From JAYPHU01 sp964611435 (GTDB lineage: Bacteria; Pseudomonadota; Alphaproteobacteria; Rhodospirillales; UBA2165), in the NCBI GenBank assembly GCA_964611435.1, contig CAZSXT010000022.1, forward strand, positions 1-64,000: a stretch of DNA of 64,000 nucleotides. The letters run 5' to 3'. A model generated the notes under the pieces. It saw only the letters and a list, made by a program, of their open reading frames with translations. It searched no databases and was not told where the DNA came from. Below, in pieces: positions 1 through 8,722 of this stretch. A program made the position numbers and the translations under genes. Every line of letters starts with the position of its first letter. The first letter of the stretch is position 1.

Positions 1-53
1 CGGCCATGCCGCCGGACATGGGTGGCATGGGCGGTATGGGCGGCATGATGTAA
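1..53 (+). CDS. groEL: Chaperonin GroEL, C-terminal end only (partial)
   Basis: Only the last 16 codons are in the window, reading in frame from base 3 to the TAA at 51-53. They encode a Met/Gly-rich tail (MPPDMGGMGGMGGMM), the flexible C-terminal GGM repeat that closes most bacterial GroEL subunits and lines the folding chamber. The rest of the gene lies upstream of the window. The call rests on this tail alone, but the repeat is very distinctive, and the strong hairpin just downstream fits the end of a highly expressed operon. Confidence 0.85.
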   Translation, partial: AMPPDMGGMGGMGGMM

Positions 54-69
54 GCAGCCCGGCCGCTTA

Positions 70-114
70 GTTGATACGAGGGGCCGTTTGTTTACCATCC
101 GGCCCCTCATCAAC
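70..114 (+). terminator. Hairpin terminator after groEL
   Basis: A long inverted repeat starts 16 bases after the groEL stop. The left arm (70-86) reads GTTGAT, AC, GAGGGGCCG and the right arm (100-114) CGGCCCCTC, ATCAAC, with a 13-base loop. The stem is interrupted only by the two bases AC on the left. No long U-tract follows, so it may terminate with Rho or protect the 3' end of the mRNA. Confidence 0.7.
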
Positions 115-223
115 TGACCAGCGAGACGTATCACAAAAAATTGTCCACACGAGCCGGTTTCCACCGTTATTTTACACGGCTTTGAAGTGGTCACAGGATT
201 AAAGAGAGAGAGGCATCAAGACC

Positions 224-1159
224 GTGTCCAGCATGATTTCCATAGACGGACTGACCAAGCGATTTGGCCCGTTCACGGCGGTCGACAATATTTCTTTTTC
301 TGTCGGCAGTGGTGAAGTGCTGGGATTTCTCGGCCCCAACGGCGCCGGAAAATCCACCACCATGAAAATGGTGACAGGCTATTTGCCGATCACCGCCGGC
401 TCCGCCTCCGTATGCGGGTTTGATGTGGTGAACCAGAGCCTGGATGCCCGCAAGAAGGTCGGCTACCTGCCGGAAGGCGCACCGCTGTATGGTGATATGT
501 CCGGTTTGGCATTTTTGAATTTTATTGCTGAAATTCGGGGCTTTAGCGGGTCTGAGAAAAAACAACGTGTCGATCAGGCGATCGAGAAGCTGCAGCTTCA
601 ATCCGTAATCAATAAGCCGATCGATACATTGTCCAAGGGTTTCAAGCGCCGGGTCGGATTGGCGCAGGCGATCCTGCATGACCCGGATGTGTTGATCCTG
701 GACGAGCCCACCGATGGACTGGATCCGAACCAGAAGCATCAAGTGCGGACGCTGATCAAGGAAATGGCGTCGGACAAGGCGATTGTTATTTCCACCCATT
801 TGCTGGAAGAAGTTTCAGCCGTTTGCACCCGCGCCGTGGTCATTGCACAGGGCAGGATCGTTTTCGACGGCTCCCCAGAGGAACTTTCGGCCAAGTCACC
901 GGTCCATAATGCGGTGACGATCAAGCTGACCGCTGACGCCACTGACGGTATCAAGTCAGACCTGCAAGGTATCGCTGAAGTCGATCGTATCGAGACGGTC
1001 AATGGCGGCAACAGCTTGCTTGTCGTGCCGAAGGACGGTGCGCAGATCATCGAAAAGGTTAGCCTCCTGGTCCGCGATAAGGGGATAGAGGTGGACGAAC
1101 TTTATGTCGAACGAGGGCATCTGGATCAGGTGTTCCGTGAACTCACCCTGTCGGCCTAG
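224..1159 (+). CDS. ABC transporter ATP-binding protein, Gld/ABC-2 type
   Basis: A 311-residue ATPase that would power the exporter encoded by the next genes. It has Walker A GPNGAGKST at about 37-45, an ABC signature LSKGF near 136-140, Walker B VLILDEP near 156-162 and the H-loop STHLLEE near 190. The C-terminal 90 residues form the accessory domain usual in ABC-2 ATPases. The GTG at 224 is chosen because a purine-rich stretch (GAGAGAG, about 206-212) lies upstream; an ATG at 233 is a possible alternative. The gene is followed at 27 bp by the permease, and the gene set matches the gliding-motility-type (GldA/F/G) transporter. That name is only familial: nothing here shows gliding. The substrate is unknown. 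Confidence 0.85.
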   Translation: MSSMISIDGLTKRFGPFTAVDNISFSVGSGEVLGFLGPNGAGKSTTMKMVTGYLPITAGSASVCGFDVVNQSLDARKKVGYLPEGAPLYGDMSGLAFLNFIAEIRGFSGSEKKQRVDQAIEKLQLQSVINKPIDTLSKGFKRRVGLAQAILHDPDVLILDEPTDGLDPNQKHQVRTLIKEMASDKAIVISTHLLEEVSAVCTRAVVIAQGRIVFDGSPEELSAKSPVHNAVTIKLTADATDGIKSDLQGIAEVDRIETVNGGNSLLVVPKDGAQIIEKVSLLVRDKGIEVDELYVERGHLDQVFRELTLSA

Positions 1160-1186
1160 CGCAGAGCAAATCGAGGATATATCCAA

Positions 1187-1921
1187 ATGAGTAATACTTG
1201 GGTCATCATCAAACGCGAGCTCGGCGCCTATTTTTCAACGCCGCTCGCGTATGTTTTTATTGTCATCTTCCTGGCCCTGTCGGGCGCGCTCACCTTCTTT
1301 ATGGGCGCCTTTTTCGAACGCGGTCAGGCGGACATGGCGTCCTTTTTTTCGTTCCATCCCTGGCTTTATCTGTTCCTGATCCCGGCGGTCGCCATGCGGC
1401 TGTGGGCGGAAGAACGCAAGGCCGGCACGGTGGAACTGCTGCTGACGTTCCCGATCCCCACCTGGCAGTTGGTGGTCGGCAAGTTCCTGGCGGCCTGGGC
1501 GTTCATCGCCATCGCCTTGGCATTGACCTTCCCGCTTTGGATAACGGTCAATTATCTGGGCCAGCCGGATAACGGCGTGATCATCGCGTCCTATATCGGC
1601 AGCTTCGTAATGGCCGGCGGATACCTGGCGATTGGGTCCTGTATCTCCGCAGTAACTAAGAACCAGGTGATCGCCTTTATCCTGGCCGCCGTGGTCTGCT
1701 TCCTATTCCTGATGAGCGGGGTGGAGCTGGTGCAGGCTTTCTTCCAGCCCTGGGCGCCGCCCTTCGTGCTGGATGCCATTCAGTCGATGAGCTTCCTGTC
1801 CCACTTTAACGGGATTATCCGGGGGGTGATCGACCTGCGTGACGTGATTTACTTCGGCTCGATGATCGGCGTCTTCCTGTTCGCCAACGCGGCCGTGATT
1901 GACTTAACCCGAGGATCGTGA
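1187..1921 (+). CDS. ABC-2 type permease, GldF-like
   Basis: A 244-residue inner-membrane protein with about six hydrophobic segments (near 18-40, 60-75, 100-125, 135-157, 160-185 and 222-240). The conserved RLWAEERKAGTVELLLTFP block after the second segment is typical of ABC-2 permeases of this group. A GAGGA ribosome-binding site lies about 10 bases before the ATG. It stands between the ATPase and the auxiliary protein with short gaps (27 and 10 bp), so all four genes of this operon are probably co-transcribed. It forms the channel half of the exporter; the substrate cannot be told from sequence. Confidence 0.85.
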   Translation: MSNTWVIIKRELGAYFSTPLAYVFIVIFLALSGALTFFMGAFFERGQADMASFFSFHPWLYLFLIPAVAMRLWAEERKAGTVELLLTFPIPTWQLVVGKFLAAWAFIAIALALTFPLWITVNYLGQPDNGVIIASYIGSFVMAGGYLAIGSCISAVTKNQVIAFILAAVVCFLFLMSGVELVQAFFQPWAPPFVLDAIQSMSFLSHFNGIIRGVIDLRDVIYFGSMIGVFLFANAAVIDLTRGS

Positions 1922-1931
1922 GGACGGCACC

Positions 1932-3842
1932 ATGAACGCATTACAAAACATGGATCGTAAGGCGCTGACGATTGCTGGTTTGATCGTCGCGGCTGTCTTT
2001 CTGTTCTTTACAAACATTCTGGCGACGGGGGAGATCAAGAACTCCCAAATCGATCTGACCGAGAACAAGCTCTATACGCTCTCCAAGGGAACACGGGATA
2101 TTCTTGCCCAGATCGATGAGCCGCTGACCTTCCGCTATTACTACTCCCTCAAGTTTGGGGAAATCAGCCCGCAGCACGGCAACTACGCCACCAGGGTGCA
2201 GGAAATGCTGGAGCAGTTCGAGTTGGCCTCCAACGGCAAAATCCGCCTCAAGGTGATCAACCCCGATCCGTTCTCTGTCGAGGAAGACGAAGCGGTGAAG
2301 CTGGGCATCCAGGCGGTGCCACTGGATCAAACCTCCGAGTCGGGCTACTTCGGCTTGGCCGCCAACAACAGCGTTGATGACCGAAAGACTATTTCGTTCT
2401 TTGATCCCCAGCGCGAACAGTTCATGGAATATGACCTGACCCGCCTGGTGTTTGAACTGGCCTCGCCACAAAAGAAGAAAATTGGCCTGATCACCGGGCT
2501 GCTGCTGGAAGCGGACCCGCTGTTGCAGTACAAGCCTTGGCCGATCATGGGGCAGATCAGGCAGTTCTTCGATGTGCAGACCATCGACTCGGACGCGCGG
2601 GTCATTCCTGACGATATCGACGTGTTGTTGCTGGTGCACCCGCGGGTCAACGACGACAATCTGTGGTATGCGATCGATCAGTTCGTCATGCGCGGCGGCC
2701 GTATTCTGGCCTTCGTCGATCCACAAAACGAAACGGCCCGGATGACGCCGCAGGCCCCTCCCGGCGCCGGCTCGACCGACCTCAAGAAGCTGTTTGACGT
2801 TTGGGGCATTGAGTTCGATCCCGACAAATTTGTCGGCGACCGGGCCTCCGCCATCCGGGTCAGCGCCCAGGTCCAAGGCCAAGACGTGATCTCCGAGTAT
2901 CTGTCGTGGAACATCTTCCAGTCGCGGAACCTGAATTCAGACGATGTGGTGACCGGCCAATTGACCACCATCCAGGTCGCGAGCGCCGGGCATGTGGAGC
3001 TGAAGGAAGGTTCGAAGCTGAAAATGACGCCGCTGCTGACCACCAGCACCCAAGCGCAGCACATCGATGCCGAGCTGGTGCGGGGTGAGATTGATCCGCG
3101 CAAGATCATGGCTCAGTACAAGCCCGATAATAAGGTGTTCAATATCGCCGCCCGGTTCTCCGGCCCGGTGAAGAGCGCGTTCCCCGATGGCCCGCCCAAG
3201 CCCAAGGAAGGCGACAAGAAAAAGGACGAGGACGAAAAGAAGCCCGGGCCCAAGGGACCGCATTTGAAAGAGTCCAAAACCGACCTCAATATGATCGTGT
3301 TGGCGGACTCGGACTTGTTTACCAACCGGTTCTGGGTGCGTCAGCAGCAGTTCTTCGGACAGACCGTCCAGGTGCCGGTGTCCAACAATGCGGACTTCCT
3401 GGTCAATGCGCTCGATAACCTGTCCGGCAACGAGGCGCTGATCAGCCTGCGTTCACGCGGGCTGTCGGTTCGGCCGTTCTACAAGATCCAGGATCTGCAG
3501 AATGCGGCGGAAGACCGTTACCGGGAGACAGAGCAGAAGCTGACCGCAAAACTAAAAGACCTGCAGGGTAAGCTGGCCGGTCTCAAGGTTGATGCGCCGG
3601 GCGCTCAGGCGACCTTGACGTCGGAGCAGACCAAGGCCTTCAACCAATTCCGGACGGAAATGCTGGATGTCCGCAAACAGCTTCGCGACGTGCAGCACAA
3701 TCTCCGCAAGGATATCGAGAGCCTCGATACCCGCTTGAAAATTCTCAACATCTGGACCGTGCCCTTGGTCGTTGCCGTTTTGGCGGTGATCCTGGCGATC
3801 TTCCGCCGGCGGCGCTATAGCGGCATGCAGGTCCAGGGCTAA
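1932..3842 (+). CDS. Gld-type ABC transporter auxiliary protein (GldG-like)
   Basis: A 636-residue protein with a membrane anchor near residues 13-31 and a second one near 611-628, followed by a basic tail. The large extracytoplasmic part resembles the family described as auxiliary component of the uncharacterised or gliding-motility ABC system, with its DLTENKLYTLS opening and a LVHPR / FVDPQ core. A Lys/Glu/Pro-rich linker sits near 420-440, and residues about 515-600 are predicted coiled coil. The gene follows the permease at 10 bp. The family is usually paired with a DUF4340 protein, as here. Its molecular role is unknown; it may gate or extend the exporter in the periplasm. Confidence 0.85.
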   Translation: MNALQNMDRKALTIAGLIVAAVFLFFTNILATGEIKNSQIDLTENKLYTLSKGTRDILAQIDEPLTFRYYYSLKFGEISPQHGNYATRVQEMLEQFELASNGKIRLKVINPDPFSVEEDEAVKLGIQAVPLDQTSESGYFGLAANNSVDDRKTISFFDPQREQFMEYDLTRLVFELASPQKKKIGLITGLLLEADPLLQYKPWPIMGQIRQFFDVQTIDSDARVIPDDIDVLLLVHPRVNDDNLWYAIDQFVMRGGRILAFVDPQNETARMTPQAPPGAGSTDLKKLFDVWGIEFDPDKFVGDRASAIRVSAQVQGQDVISEYLSWNIFQSRNLNSDDVVTGQLTTIQVASAGHVELKEGSKLKMTPLLTTSTQAQHIDAELVRGEIDPRKIMAQYKPDNKVFNIAARFSGPVKSAFPDGPPKPKEGDKKKDEDEKKPGPKGPHLKESKTDLNMIVLADSDLFTNRFWVRQQQFFGQTVQVPVSNNADFLVNALDNLSGNEALISLRSRGLSVRPFYKIQDLQNAAEDRYRETEQKLTAKLKDLQGKLAGLKVDAPGAQATLTSEQTKAFNQFRTEMLDVRKQLRDVQHNLRKDIESLDTRLKILNIWTVPLVVAVLAVILAIFRRRRYSGMQVQG

Positions 3843-3868
3843 CTGTTTGGCATAGAGGTACAGCAACG

Positions 3869-4927
3869 ATGAATCCCAAAAGTTTTCTAGGATTTCTGGC
3901 CGTCACGGTGGTCATAGTCGTGGCCGCGGCCGTGTCGATCAGTGCCCGCTATAGCGCAGCCGTAAGCGTCGATTTGAACGAAGTGGTCTATCCCGGTCTT
4001 GCCGATAAGTTTGGCGACGTCGTCGAGATTCAGGTGCAGGACAAAGACAAAACCCTAACCGTTAAACGTGACGGCGACGGCTGGGTCCTGGCGGATCGCA
4101 GCAACTATGTGGCGGACAGTGAAGTGGTTCGCCAGGTGTTGGTCGGGCTGGCTGAACTGCGTCTGCGTGAAGCCAAAACGGAGAAGAAGGACCTATTCCC
4201 CAAGCTGGCGGTTGAAGATGTTACGGAAAAGGATGCCAAGTCCGGTCTATTGACGATTAAGGACAAGAGCGGTCAAGTGCTCGCTTCGCTGATCGTCGGA
4301 AAGGAAAACAGCGATCTGGCCGGCGGCGCCGACGTGGGACGATATATCCGCAAGCCCAATGAGCAGCAGGCGTGGCTGGCGGAAGGCCGGCTGGTGATGC
4401 CCGGTGCGGTGAAGGATTGGGTCTCACCGCAATTCCTTGATGTATCAAGCAAACGCATCGATACGGTCGTGGTTGCCCAGCCCGACGGCCTCGTCATGGA
4501 CGTTAAACGGGAAAAGAAAGACGGCGAAAAATTTGTCATCAACAATATGCCCGAGGGCCGCAAGATCGAATACCAATCGGATATCGACAATATGGGCGAT
4601 GGGCTCGATAAGTTGGAGCTGGAAGAAGTCCGCGCCGCCGGCAAGATTGAATTCCCGGCCGACAAGACCATTTCCACCCGGCTCAAGACCTATGACGGTT
4701 TGACGATGGACGTCAAATTGCTGGAGAAAGGCGATGATTTTTGGGCGACCTTTGTGGCCAGCGCCGCCGCGGACGCGGATGACAAGGTCAAAAAGGAAGC
4801 CGCGGATATTAACGCCACGGTTTCCAAGTGGGTGTACGCCATTCCGGCGCATAAATACCGCTACATGACCCGCAAGGTCGAGGATGTGCTGGAACAACCG
4901 AAAAAAGAAGAAGAGAAAAAGAACTAA
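3869..4927 (+). CDS. DUF4340 domain-containing protein
   Basis: A 352-residue protein with one N-terminal membrane segment (about 6-25) and a periplasmic remainder. The pattern of tandem beta-rich modules (VEIQVQDKDKTLTVKRDGDGWVLAD, then LIVGKENSDLAGGADVGRYIR, quoted as separate short motifs) is typical of DUF4340, a family found beside GldG-like proteins. The C-terminus is Lys/Glu-rich (EQPKKEEEKKN). It is the last gene of the exporter operon, 26 bp after the GldG-like gene. The function is unknown; co-occurrence suggests a periplasmic partner of the ABC system. Confidence 0.8.
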   Translation: MNPKSFLGFLAVTVVIVVAAAVSISARYSAAVSVDLNEVVYPGLADKFGDVVEIQVQDKDKTLTVKRDGDGWVLADRSNYVADSEVVRQVLVGLAELRLREAKTEKKDLFPKLAVEDVTEKDAKSGLLTIKDKSGQVLASLIVGKENSDLAGGADVGRYIRKPNEQQAWLAEGRLVMPGAVKDWVSPQFLDVSSKRIDTVVVAQPDGLVMDVKREKKDGEKFVINNMPEGRKIEYQSDIDNMGDGLDKLELEEVRAAGKIEFPADKTISTRLKTYDGLTMDVKLLEKGDDFWATFVASAAADADDKVKKEAADINATVSKWVYAIPAHKYRYMTRKVEDVLEQPKKEEEKKN

Positions 4928-5003
4928 ACGTCTTTTTTGGCCGACCGGATTGGTTGCGACAGCTACTCTTCGGATGGGCGGGTTCGAGGGCTGATCCCTA
5001 GGA

Positions 5004-5059
5004 CCGCAAACTGCGGCGACATTCGACTTGTCCTGAGGGATGAGAGGGGGCATGCCCCC
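5004..5059. other. Hairpin-forming sequences in the convergent intergenic region
   Basis: The 226 bp between the convergent genes ending at 4927 and 5154 hold no gene. Two short palindromes occur before the dispersed repeat: CCGCA-aac-TGCGG at 5004-5016 and the perfect GGGGGCATGCCCCC at 5046-5059. Either could act as a two-way terminator. No T-tract is present. Confidence 0.4.
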
Positions 5060-5082
5060 GTGACCACCATGCGTTGCCCCGC

Positions 5083-5134
5083 CATCCGGCGCCAGGCGCC
5101 AACCCCCTTATTTTAGCCCTCTGGCGCCAGGCAC
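5083..5134 (-). repeat. Dispersed intergenic repeat, copy 1
   Basis: On the minus strand this reads GTGCCTGGCGCCAGAGGGCT, then AAAATAAGGGGGTT, then GGCGCCTGGCGCCGGATGG. The same arrangement recurs in the opposite orientation at 17243-17298. Each copy holds two GCCTGGCRCC palindromic cores about 35 bp apart. Placement between convergent genes suits a REP-like or terminator element. The family is not one I can name. Confidence 0.6.
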
Positions 5135-5153
5135 TTTACTCTGGGTTGTAGGA

Positions 5154-6209
5154 TTACAGCCGATTGGCGATTTCGGACGAGTTTGCCGTATAGCGATACG
5201 CCCGAAAGAGGACGTTGCTCGGTCCATGCACCACCGGGTTGGGATGATACATCGGCGTAATATAGTCCCACACGATCTCGCCATCCGGATCCACTTCGAA
5301 CACCCGGCCGGTAAGGGCCTCACAGATAAGCGTGTTGCCGTTGCCAAGGCGCTGCAGGCCGCTCATGACGGGGCTGAAGAATGTCCATCTTTGAGGGTCG
5401 ATATATTGCCAGACAATGTCACCGCTCTTCGGGTCGATCTCTAGCGCGCGGGAGTGCAGCGGCTGGTGGAGGTTGTTCATGCCGTTGGCGAACAGGGTGA
5501 TATTACCGTTGGGGAGAACATCGGCGTTATGCTGGTGTCCCCAAGTATGGTCCCGCAGATGCCAGATGATGTCCTTGGTGCCGCGGTCCACGGTCATGAT
5601 CGTGTCCAGGTGGCGGAAACTCACCAGCACATTGCCATCCAGGGTGACCGCGACGGAATTGGCGTGGGCCCATTCTCCGCGATGGCAGTCGGGCGCCAGC
5701 GGAAATTCATTGAAATCCGCCTCCTTGAAATACCACTCCCACACCCGTTCGCCGGCCGGGGAAACCTCCCGGACCACGTCTCCGAAGATGTTGCCTTTAA
5801 TTTCTGTTCCCGCTAGTCCGCCTTTAACCTTGGCTGCGTGTTCTTCGCCCAAGACCTCCCGGGACAGATAAAGGGTGTTGCCGTTTTCAAGCCGAACGAT
5901 GTCATGGTGCTGGCTGTGGTCGATATATTCCCAAACCACATTGCCGTCCCAGTCGAGCTCCAGGATATGTCCGCCCTTCGCACCGGGAATGGGGATGCCC
6001 TCGTCGGTCACCACCGAACACAACAGATTGCCGTTCGGCAGCAGGTAGGCTTTGGAGCCCAAGAGCCCCGGCAGGTCCCAACTATGAACCACCTCACCAG
6101 CCATATTCACCAAATGGCAGGCCTCGTGCCGCATCGGCGCAATAATGGTAAATCCGTCAAAAGATTTTTCGGGTTGGTGATGGAGGAGGCCGGTCTGGTA
6201 GGTCTTCAT
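5154..6209 (-). CDS. Arylsulfotransferase-family (ASST-like) beta-propeller protein
   Basis: A 351-residue protein built from propeller blades with repeated motifs such as GNVVWEYIDHSQHHDIVRL, NGNTLYLSRE, DIIWHLRDHTWGHQHNADV and NGNTLICEALTGRVFEVD. These Trp- and His-rich blade edges are typical of the aryl-sulfate sulfotransferase family, which moves sulfate between phenols through a catalytic His. No signal peptide is visible, although characterised bacterial ASSTs are periplasmic, so catalysis is uncertain. A CGAGGA ribosome-binding site precedes the ATG. It lies 36 bp downstream of the CoA-transferase gene on the same strand and may be its operon partner. Alternative: a non-enzymatic PQQ-like propeller. 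Confidence 0.7.
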   Translation of the reverse strand: MKTYQTGLLHHQPEKSFDGFTIIAPMRHEACHLVNMAGEVVHSWDLPGLLGSKAYLLPNGNLLCSVVTDEGIPIPGAKGGHILELDWDGNVVWEYIDHSQHHDIVRLENGNTLYLSREVLGEEHAAKVKGGLAGTEIKGNIFGDVVREVSPAGERVWEWYFKEADFNEFPLAPDCHRGEWAHANSVAVTLDGNVLVSFRHLDTIMTVDRGTKDIIWHLRDHTWGHQHNADVLPNGNITLFANGMNNLHQPLHSRALEIDPKSGDIVWQYIDPQRWTFFSPVMSGLQRLGNGNTLICEALTGRVFEVDPDGEIVWDYITPMYHPNPVVHGPSNVLFRAYRYTANSSEIANRL

Positions 6210-6245
6210 GTCGATTCCTCGGAGATCGCTATTAGCCGGAGAGTC

Positions 6246-7460
6246 CTAAATCACATCCCTGTCGCGAAGTCCCTGGCGTTCCTCCTCGGTGAGGTCGAGA
6301 AGTTCTTTCAAGAGCTCATCCGTATGCTCGCCCATCATCGGTGGGTGGGAGCGATAAGTCGGCGGCGTTTCCGACATGTGGATCGGGTTGCCGATCAGGT
6401 TCACCGGTTCAGGCGCCAGGGGGTGATCCATCTGGATTTTCATGCCGCGAGCCAGCACATGCTCGTTATCAAAGACTTGATCGATGGTGTTGATCGGCCC
6501 GCAACTTACTTTGATTTTCTCCAAGCCTTCCAGCCAGTGGTCGGACGGCTTTTGCCGCATGATCTCGTTTAGGATTTCAGTGAGTTCGTCCCGATTGCGT
6601 ACCCGGTTCTCATTGGTGGAAAAGCGTTCGTCCTCGGCTAGCTCCGGCGCGCCGATAAACTCGCTGAAGCGGACAAATTGGCTGTCATTGCCGACCGCGA
6701 CGATGATGTTGCCGTCCTCGGTCGGGAAGACCTGATAAGGCACGATATTGGGGTGCGCATTGCCTAGAAGGCCCGGCACCTCGCCAGACGTTAGATAATT
6801 GAGCCCCTGGATGGAGAGTGTCGCGACCTGGGTGTCCAGCAAAGATACATCCAGATGCTGGCCTTGACCGGTGACTTCCTTGTGGCGAAGCGCTGCGTTA
6901 ATGGCGATGGCCGCCCAAAGCCCGGCCGTCAGGTCGGCGATGGGAACGCCCACACGGTGGGGTTCTCCGTCTTTGGGCCCGGTGATGCTCATCAGTCCAC
7001 CCATACCTTGGGCCATGAAGTCATAGCCTGGTTGGTCGGCCAGCGGACCGGTTTGGCCGAACCCGGTGATGGAGCAATAGACCAAGCCCGGAAATTCATC
7101 CTTGAGGTCATCGTAGCTCAAGCCGTACTTGGCGAGGTTGCCGGTTTTGAAATTTTCCACCAGCACATCGCACTTGGCGATCATTTTTCGGGCGAGCTGC
7201 TGCCCTTCTTCGCTGGTGAGGTCCAGGGTCATGGAGCGTTTATTACGGTTCGCCGCCAGGTAATAACCGGACTCGGTCGTTTCTTCACCATCCTTATCCA
7301 GGACAAAGGGCGGGCCGAACTTTCTTGTGTCGTCACCGACATTCGGCCGCTCCACCTTGATGACGTCGGCGCCCAGATCCCCCAGGATTTGAACACAGCT
7401 GGGGCCTGCGAGAACACGGGTTAGGTCAAAAATTCGAATGCCGGCGAGCGGACCGCTCAT
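6246..7460 (-). CDS. CaiB/BaiF family CoA-transferase
   Basis: A 404-residue class III CoA-transferase, which moves CoA between organic acids through an aspartyl-CoA thioester. The N-terminus (GPLAGIRIFDLTRVLAGP) and the core segments RNKRSMTLDL, YCSITGFGQTGP, PGYDFMAQGMGGLMSITG and RVGVPIADLTAG are family hallmarks; the Asp in GYDFMAQ is the likely nucleophile. The start at 7460 is preferred over a longer frame opening at 7604 because GGGAGG precedes it by 7 bases and the family N-terminus begins there. It is followed at 36 bp by the ASST-like gene and preceded at 34 bp by a dienelactone hydrolase gene. The acyl substrate is unknown. Confidence 0.9.
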   Translation of the reverse strand: MSGPLAGIRIFDLTRVLAGPSCVQILGDLGADVIKVERPNVGDDTRKFGPPFVLDKDGEETTESGYYLAANRNKRSMTLDLTSEEGQQLARKMIAKCDVLVENFKTGNLAKYGLSYDDLKDEFPGLVYCSITGFGQTGPLADQPGYDFMAQGMGGLMSITGPKDGEPHRVGVPIADLTAGLWAAIAINAALRHKEVTGQGQHLDVSLLDTQVATLSIQGLNYLTSGEVPGLLGNAHPNIVPYQVFPTEDGNIIVAVGNDSQFVRFSEFIGAPELAEDERFSTNENRVRNRDELTEILNEIMRQKPSDHWLEGLEKIKVSCGPINTIDQVFDNEHVLARGMKIQMDHPLAPEPVNLIGNPIHMSETPPTYRSHPPMMGEHTDELLKELLDLTEEERQGLRDRDVI

Positions 7461-7494
7461 CGTGCGCCTCCCTTGGTAAGTGATCTGTATTTGT

Positions 7495-8190
7495 TTATTG
7501 AAGCTTGTCGAGCAAGGCAAACGTCCGCTGATGAGCCAGCTCGGCCGCTTCGGCGTTATAGCGGTCAGGCTGGGTGGAATTGGCGAATGCGTGCCCGGCG
7601 TCATATTTGTAAATGGCGATGTTGAACTTGCCGATCAGTGCGGCATGAATGCGGTGGTCGTTTTCAGGGCCCACCAGGTGATCGTGCTCACCCATATGCA
7701 GGATGGTTTGGCAATCAACGTGCCGTCCTTCATCCAGGAAGTCATGCACTTGAGTGCCGTAGTAAGCGATGGCCGCATCGGGTTGCAGCCGCGCAGCCGC
7801 CAGATAGGTAAGGGTGCCGCCCATGCAAAATCCGGTGACGGCATACTTGCCGTTGCAGCCGGGCTGGCCCTTGAGAAAGTCTGCGGTGGCCTCGATATCC
7901 AGCATGGCGGCTTGGCGGTCCATGGTATCACGGTAATTTCTCGACCGCTCATACACTTCCGGTTCTTCCCGGTTGCCGATGAAGCCCGGGTCAACACGCC
8001 CATACATGTCGGGTGCGCACACCCAGTATCCCTTGGCGGCGAAGTCCTCTGTGATGGACTTGACCCAATCGGTGATTCCGAAAATTTCATGCAGGAGGAC
8101 CAGCGCCGGTTTATCCGCTTGCCCCTGACAATAATAGCCATTGAAGCTGTGCCCGTCGGAGGCGGTGATCTGAACGAATTCGCCATTCAT
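7495..8190 (-). CDS. Dienelactone hydrolase family protein
   Basis: A 231-residue alpha/beta-hydrolase of the carboxymethylenebutenolidase type. The nucleophile elbow is GFCMGG (Cys), preceded by strands PALVLLHEIFG and KYAVTGF; the catalytic His is in YDAGHAF near the C-terminus, and an Asp between them completes the triad. The size matches bacterial dienelactone hydrolases, which open lactones in chloroaromatic or related catabolism, though many members act on other esters. It is the first gene of a probable three-gene minus-strand operon with the CoA-transferase and the ASST-like protein. The substrate is not determined. Confidence 0.85.
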   Translation of the reverse strand: MNGEFVQITASDGHSFNGYYCQGQADKPALVLLHEIFGITDWVKSITEDFAAKGYWVCAPDMYGRVDPGFIGNREEPEVYERSRNYRDTMDRQAAMLDIEATADFLKGQPGCNGKYAVTGFCMGGTLTYLAAARLQPDAAIAYYGTQVHDFLDEGRHVDCQTILHMGEHDHLVGPENDHRIHAALIGKFNIAIYKYDAGHAFANSTQPDRYNAEAAELAHQRTFALLDKLQ

Positions 8191-8722
8191 ACGATGATGA
8201 TCCCAATAGATTCAAATGCTTACGAAGTTGAGGTAGGACTCATGACCCCGGCTCGCCAAAATGGCAATATCTACGGACAGGAATTCTGTGGATAACTTTG
8301 TCGATAACTTGTCGTAGATTCATAGAAATTTACATGACGATCATTTGCACAAACCGGCATGGTCTGGAGAGATAGGATTAATTTATTGAAATTAAAAGAT
8401 AAATAACATCCGTTAGGCGACGCATTAATTGGGTTGCCAAATCTGCAATGCAAAATAATTGAAGAATCGCTATGTGTAAAAGTTCTGGCTCTTTCGTCAA
8501 TATTCAGCCGATCTAGGTAAGGTAGAACGGGTTGAATTCCATATAAAAATTACGAATTTGCCGCCCGAGATCGGAAGGATAATGGATATAAATGTCGGAA
8601 ATCCAGAGTGCGATAGAAATTCTATTTTCCGGTTCTCAGACGCATTCGGGAAATATTGGCGGCAATACGTTAAGCCGAATTTTTACTTAATATAACTTAC
8701 CCATTACTTGGGGGCGACGGAT
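8191..8722. other. AT-rich intergenic region with DnaA-box-like tandem repeat
   Basis: About 530 bp of unusually AT-rich sequence between the dienelactone hydrolase start and the gltD stop. At 8287-8310 there are two tandem 12-mers, TGTGGATAACTT and TGTCGATAACTT; the first contains a perfect DnaA box (TTATCCACA on the minus strand) and the second differs by one base. A 37-codon plus-strand frame at 8582-8695 begins after GGAAGGATA and could be a small protein, but nothing else supports it. No other genes are seen. Confidence 0.4.

Noticed and set aside
191..799. Long minus-strand open frame opposite the first ABC ATPase gene
   Set aside because: It lies wholly over a gene with clear Walker motifs and its own translation matches nothing; a codon-bias shadow.
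1941..2882. 313-codon minus-strand frame
   Set aside because: Antisense to the GldG-like gene, His/Gln/Asp-rich as expected of an antisense frame in GC-rich DNA.
8287..8310. Chromosome origin
   Set aside because: Only two DnaA-like boxes and no typical origin neighbours; reported as a possible binding site instead.
8271..8453. 60-codon minus-strand frame in AT-rich intergenic DNA
   Set aside because: No recognisable features, and it overlaps the DnaA-box-like repeats.
8582..8695. 37-codon plus-strand frame with a good ribosome-binding site
   Set aside because: Too short and without similarity or context; kept as a note in the intergenic entry only.
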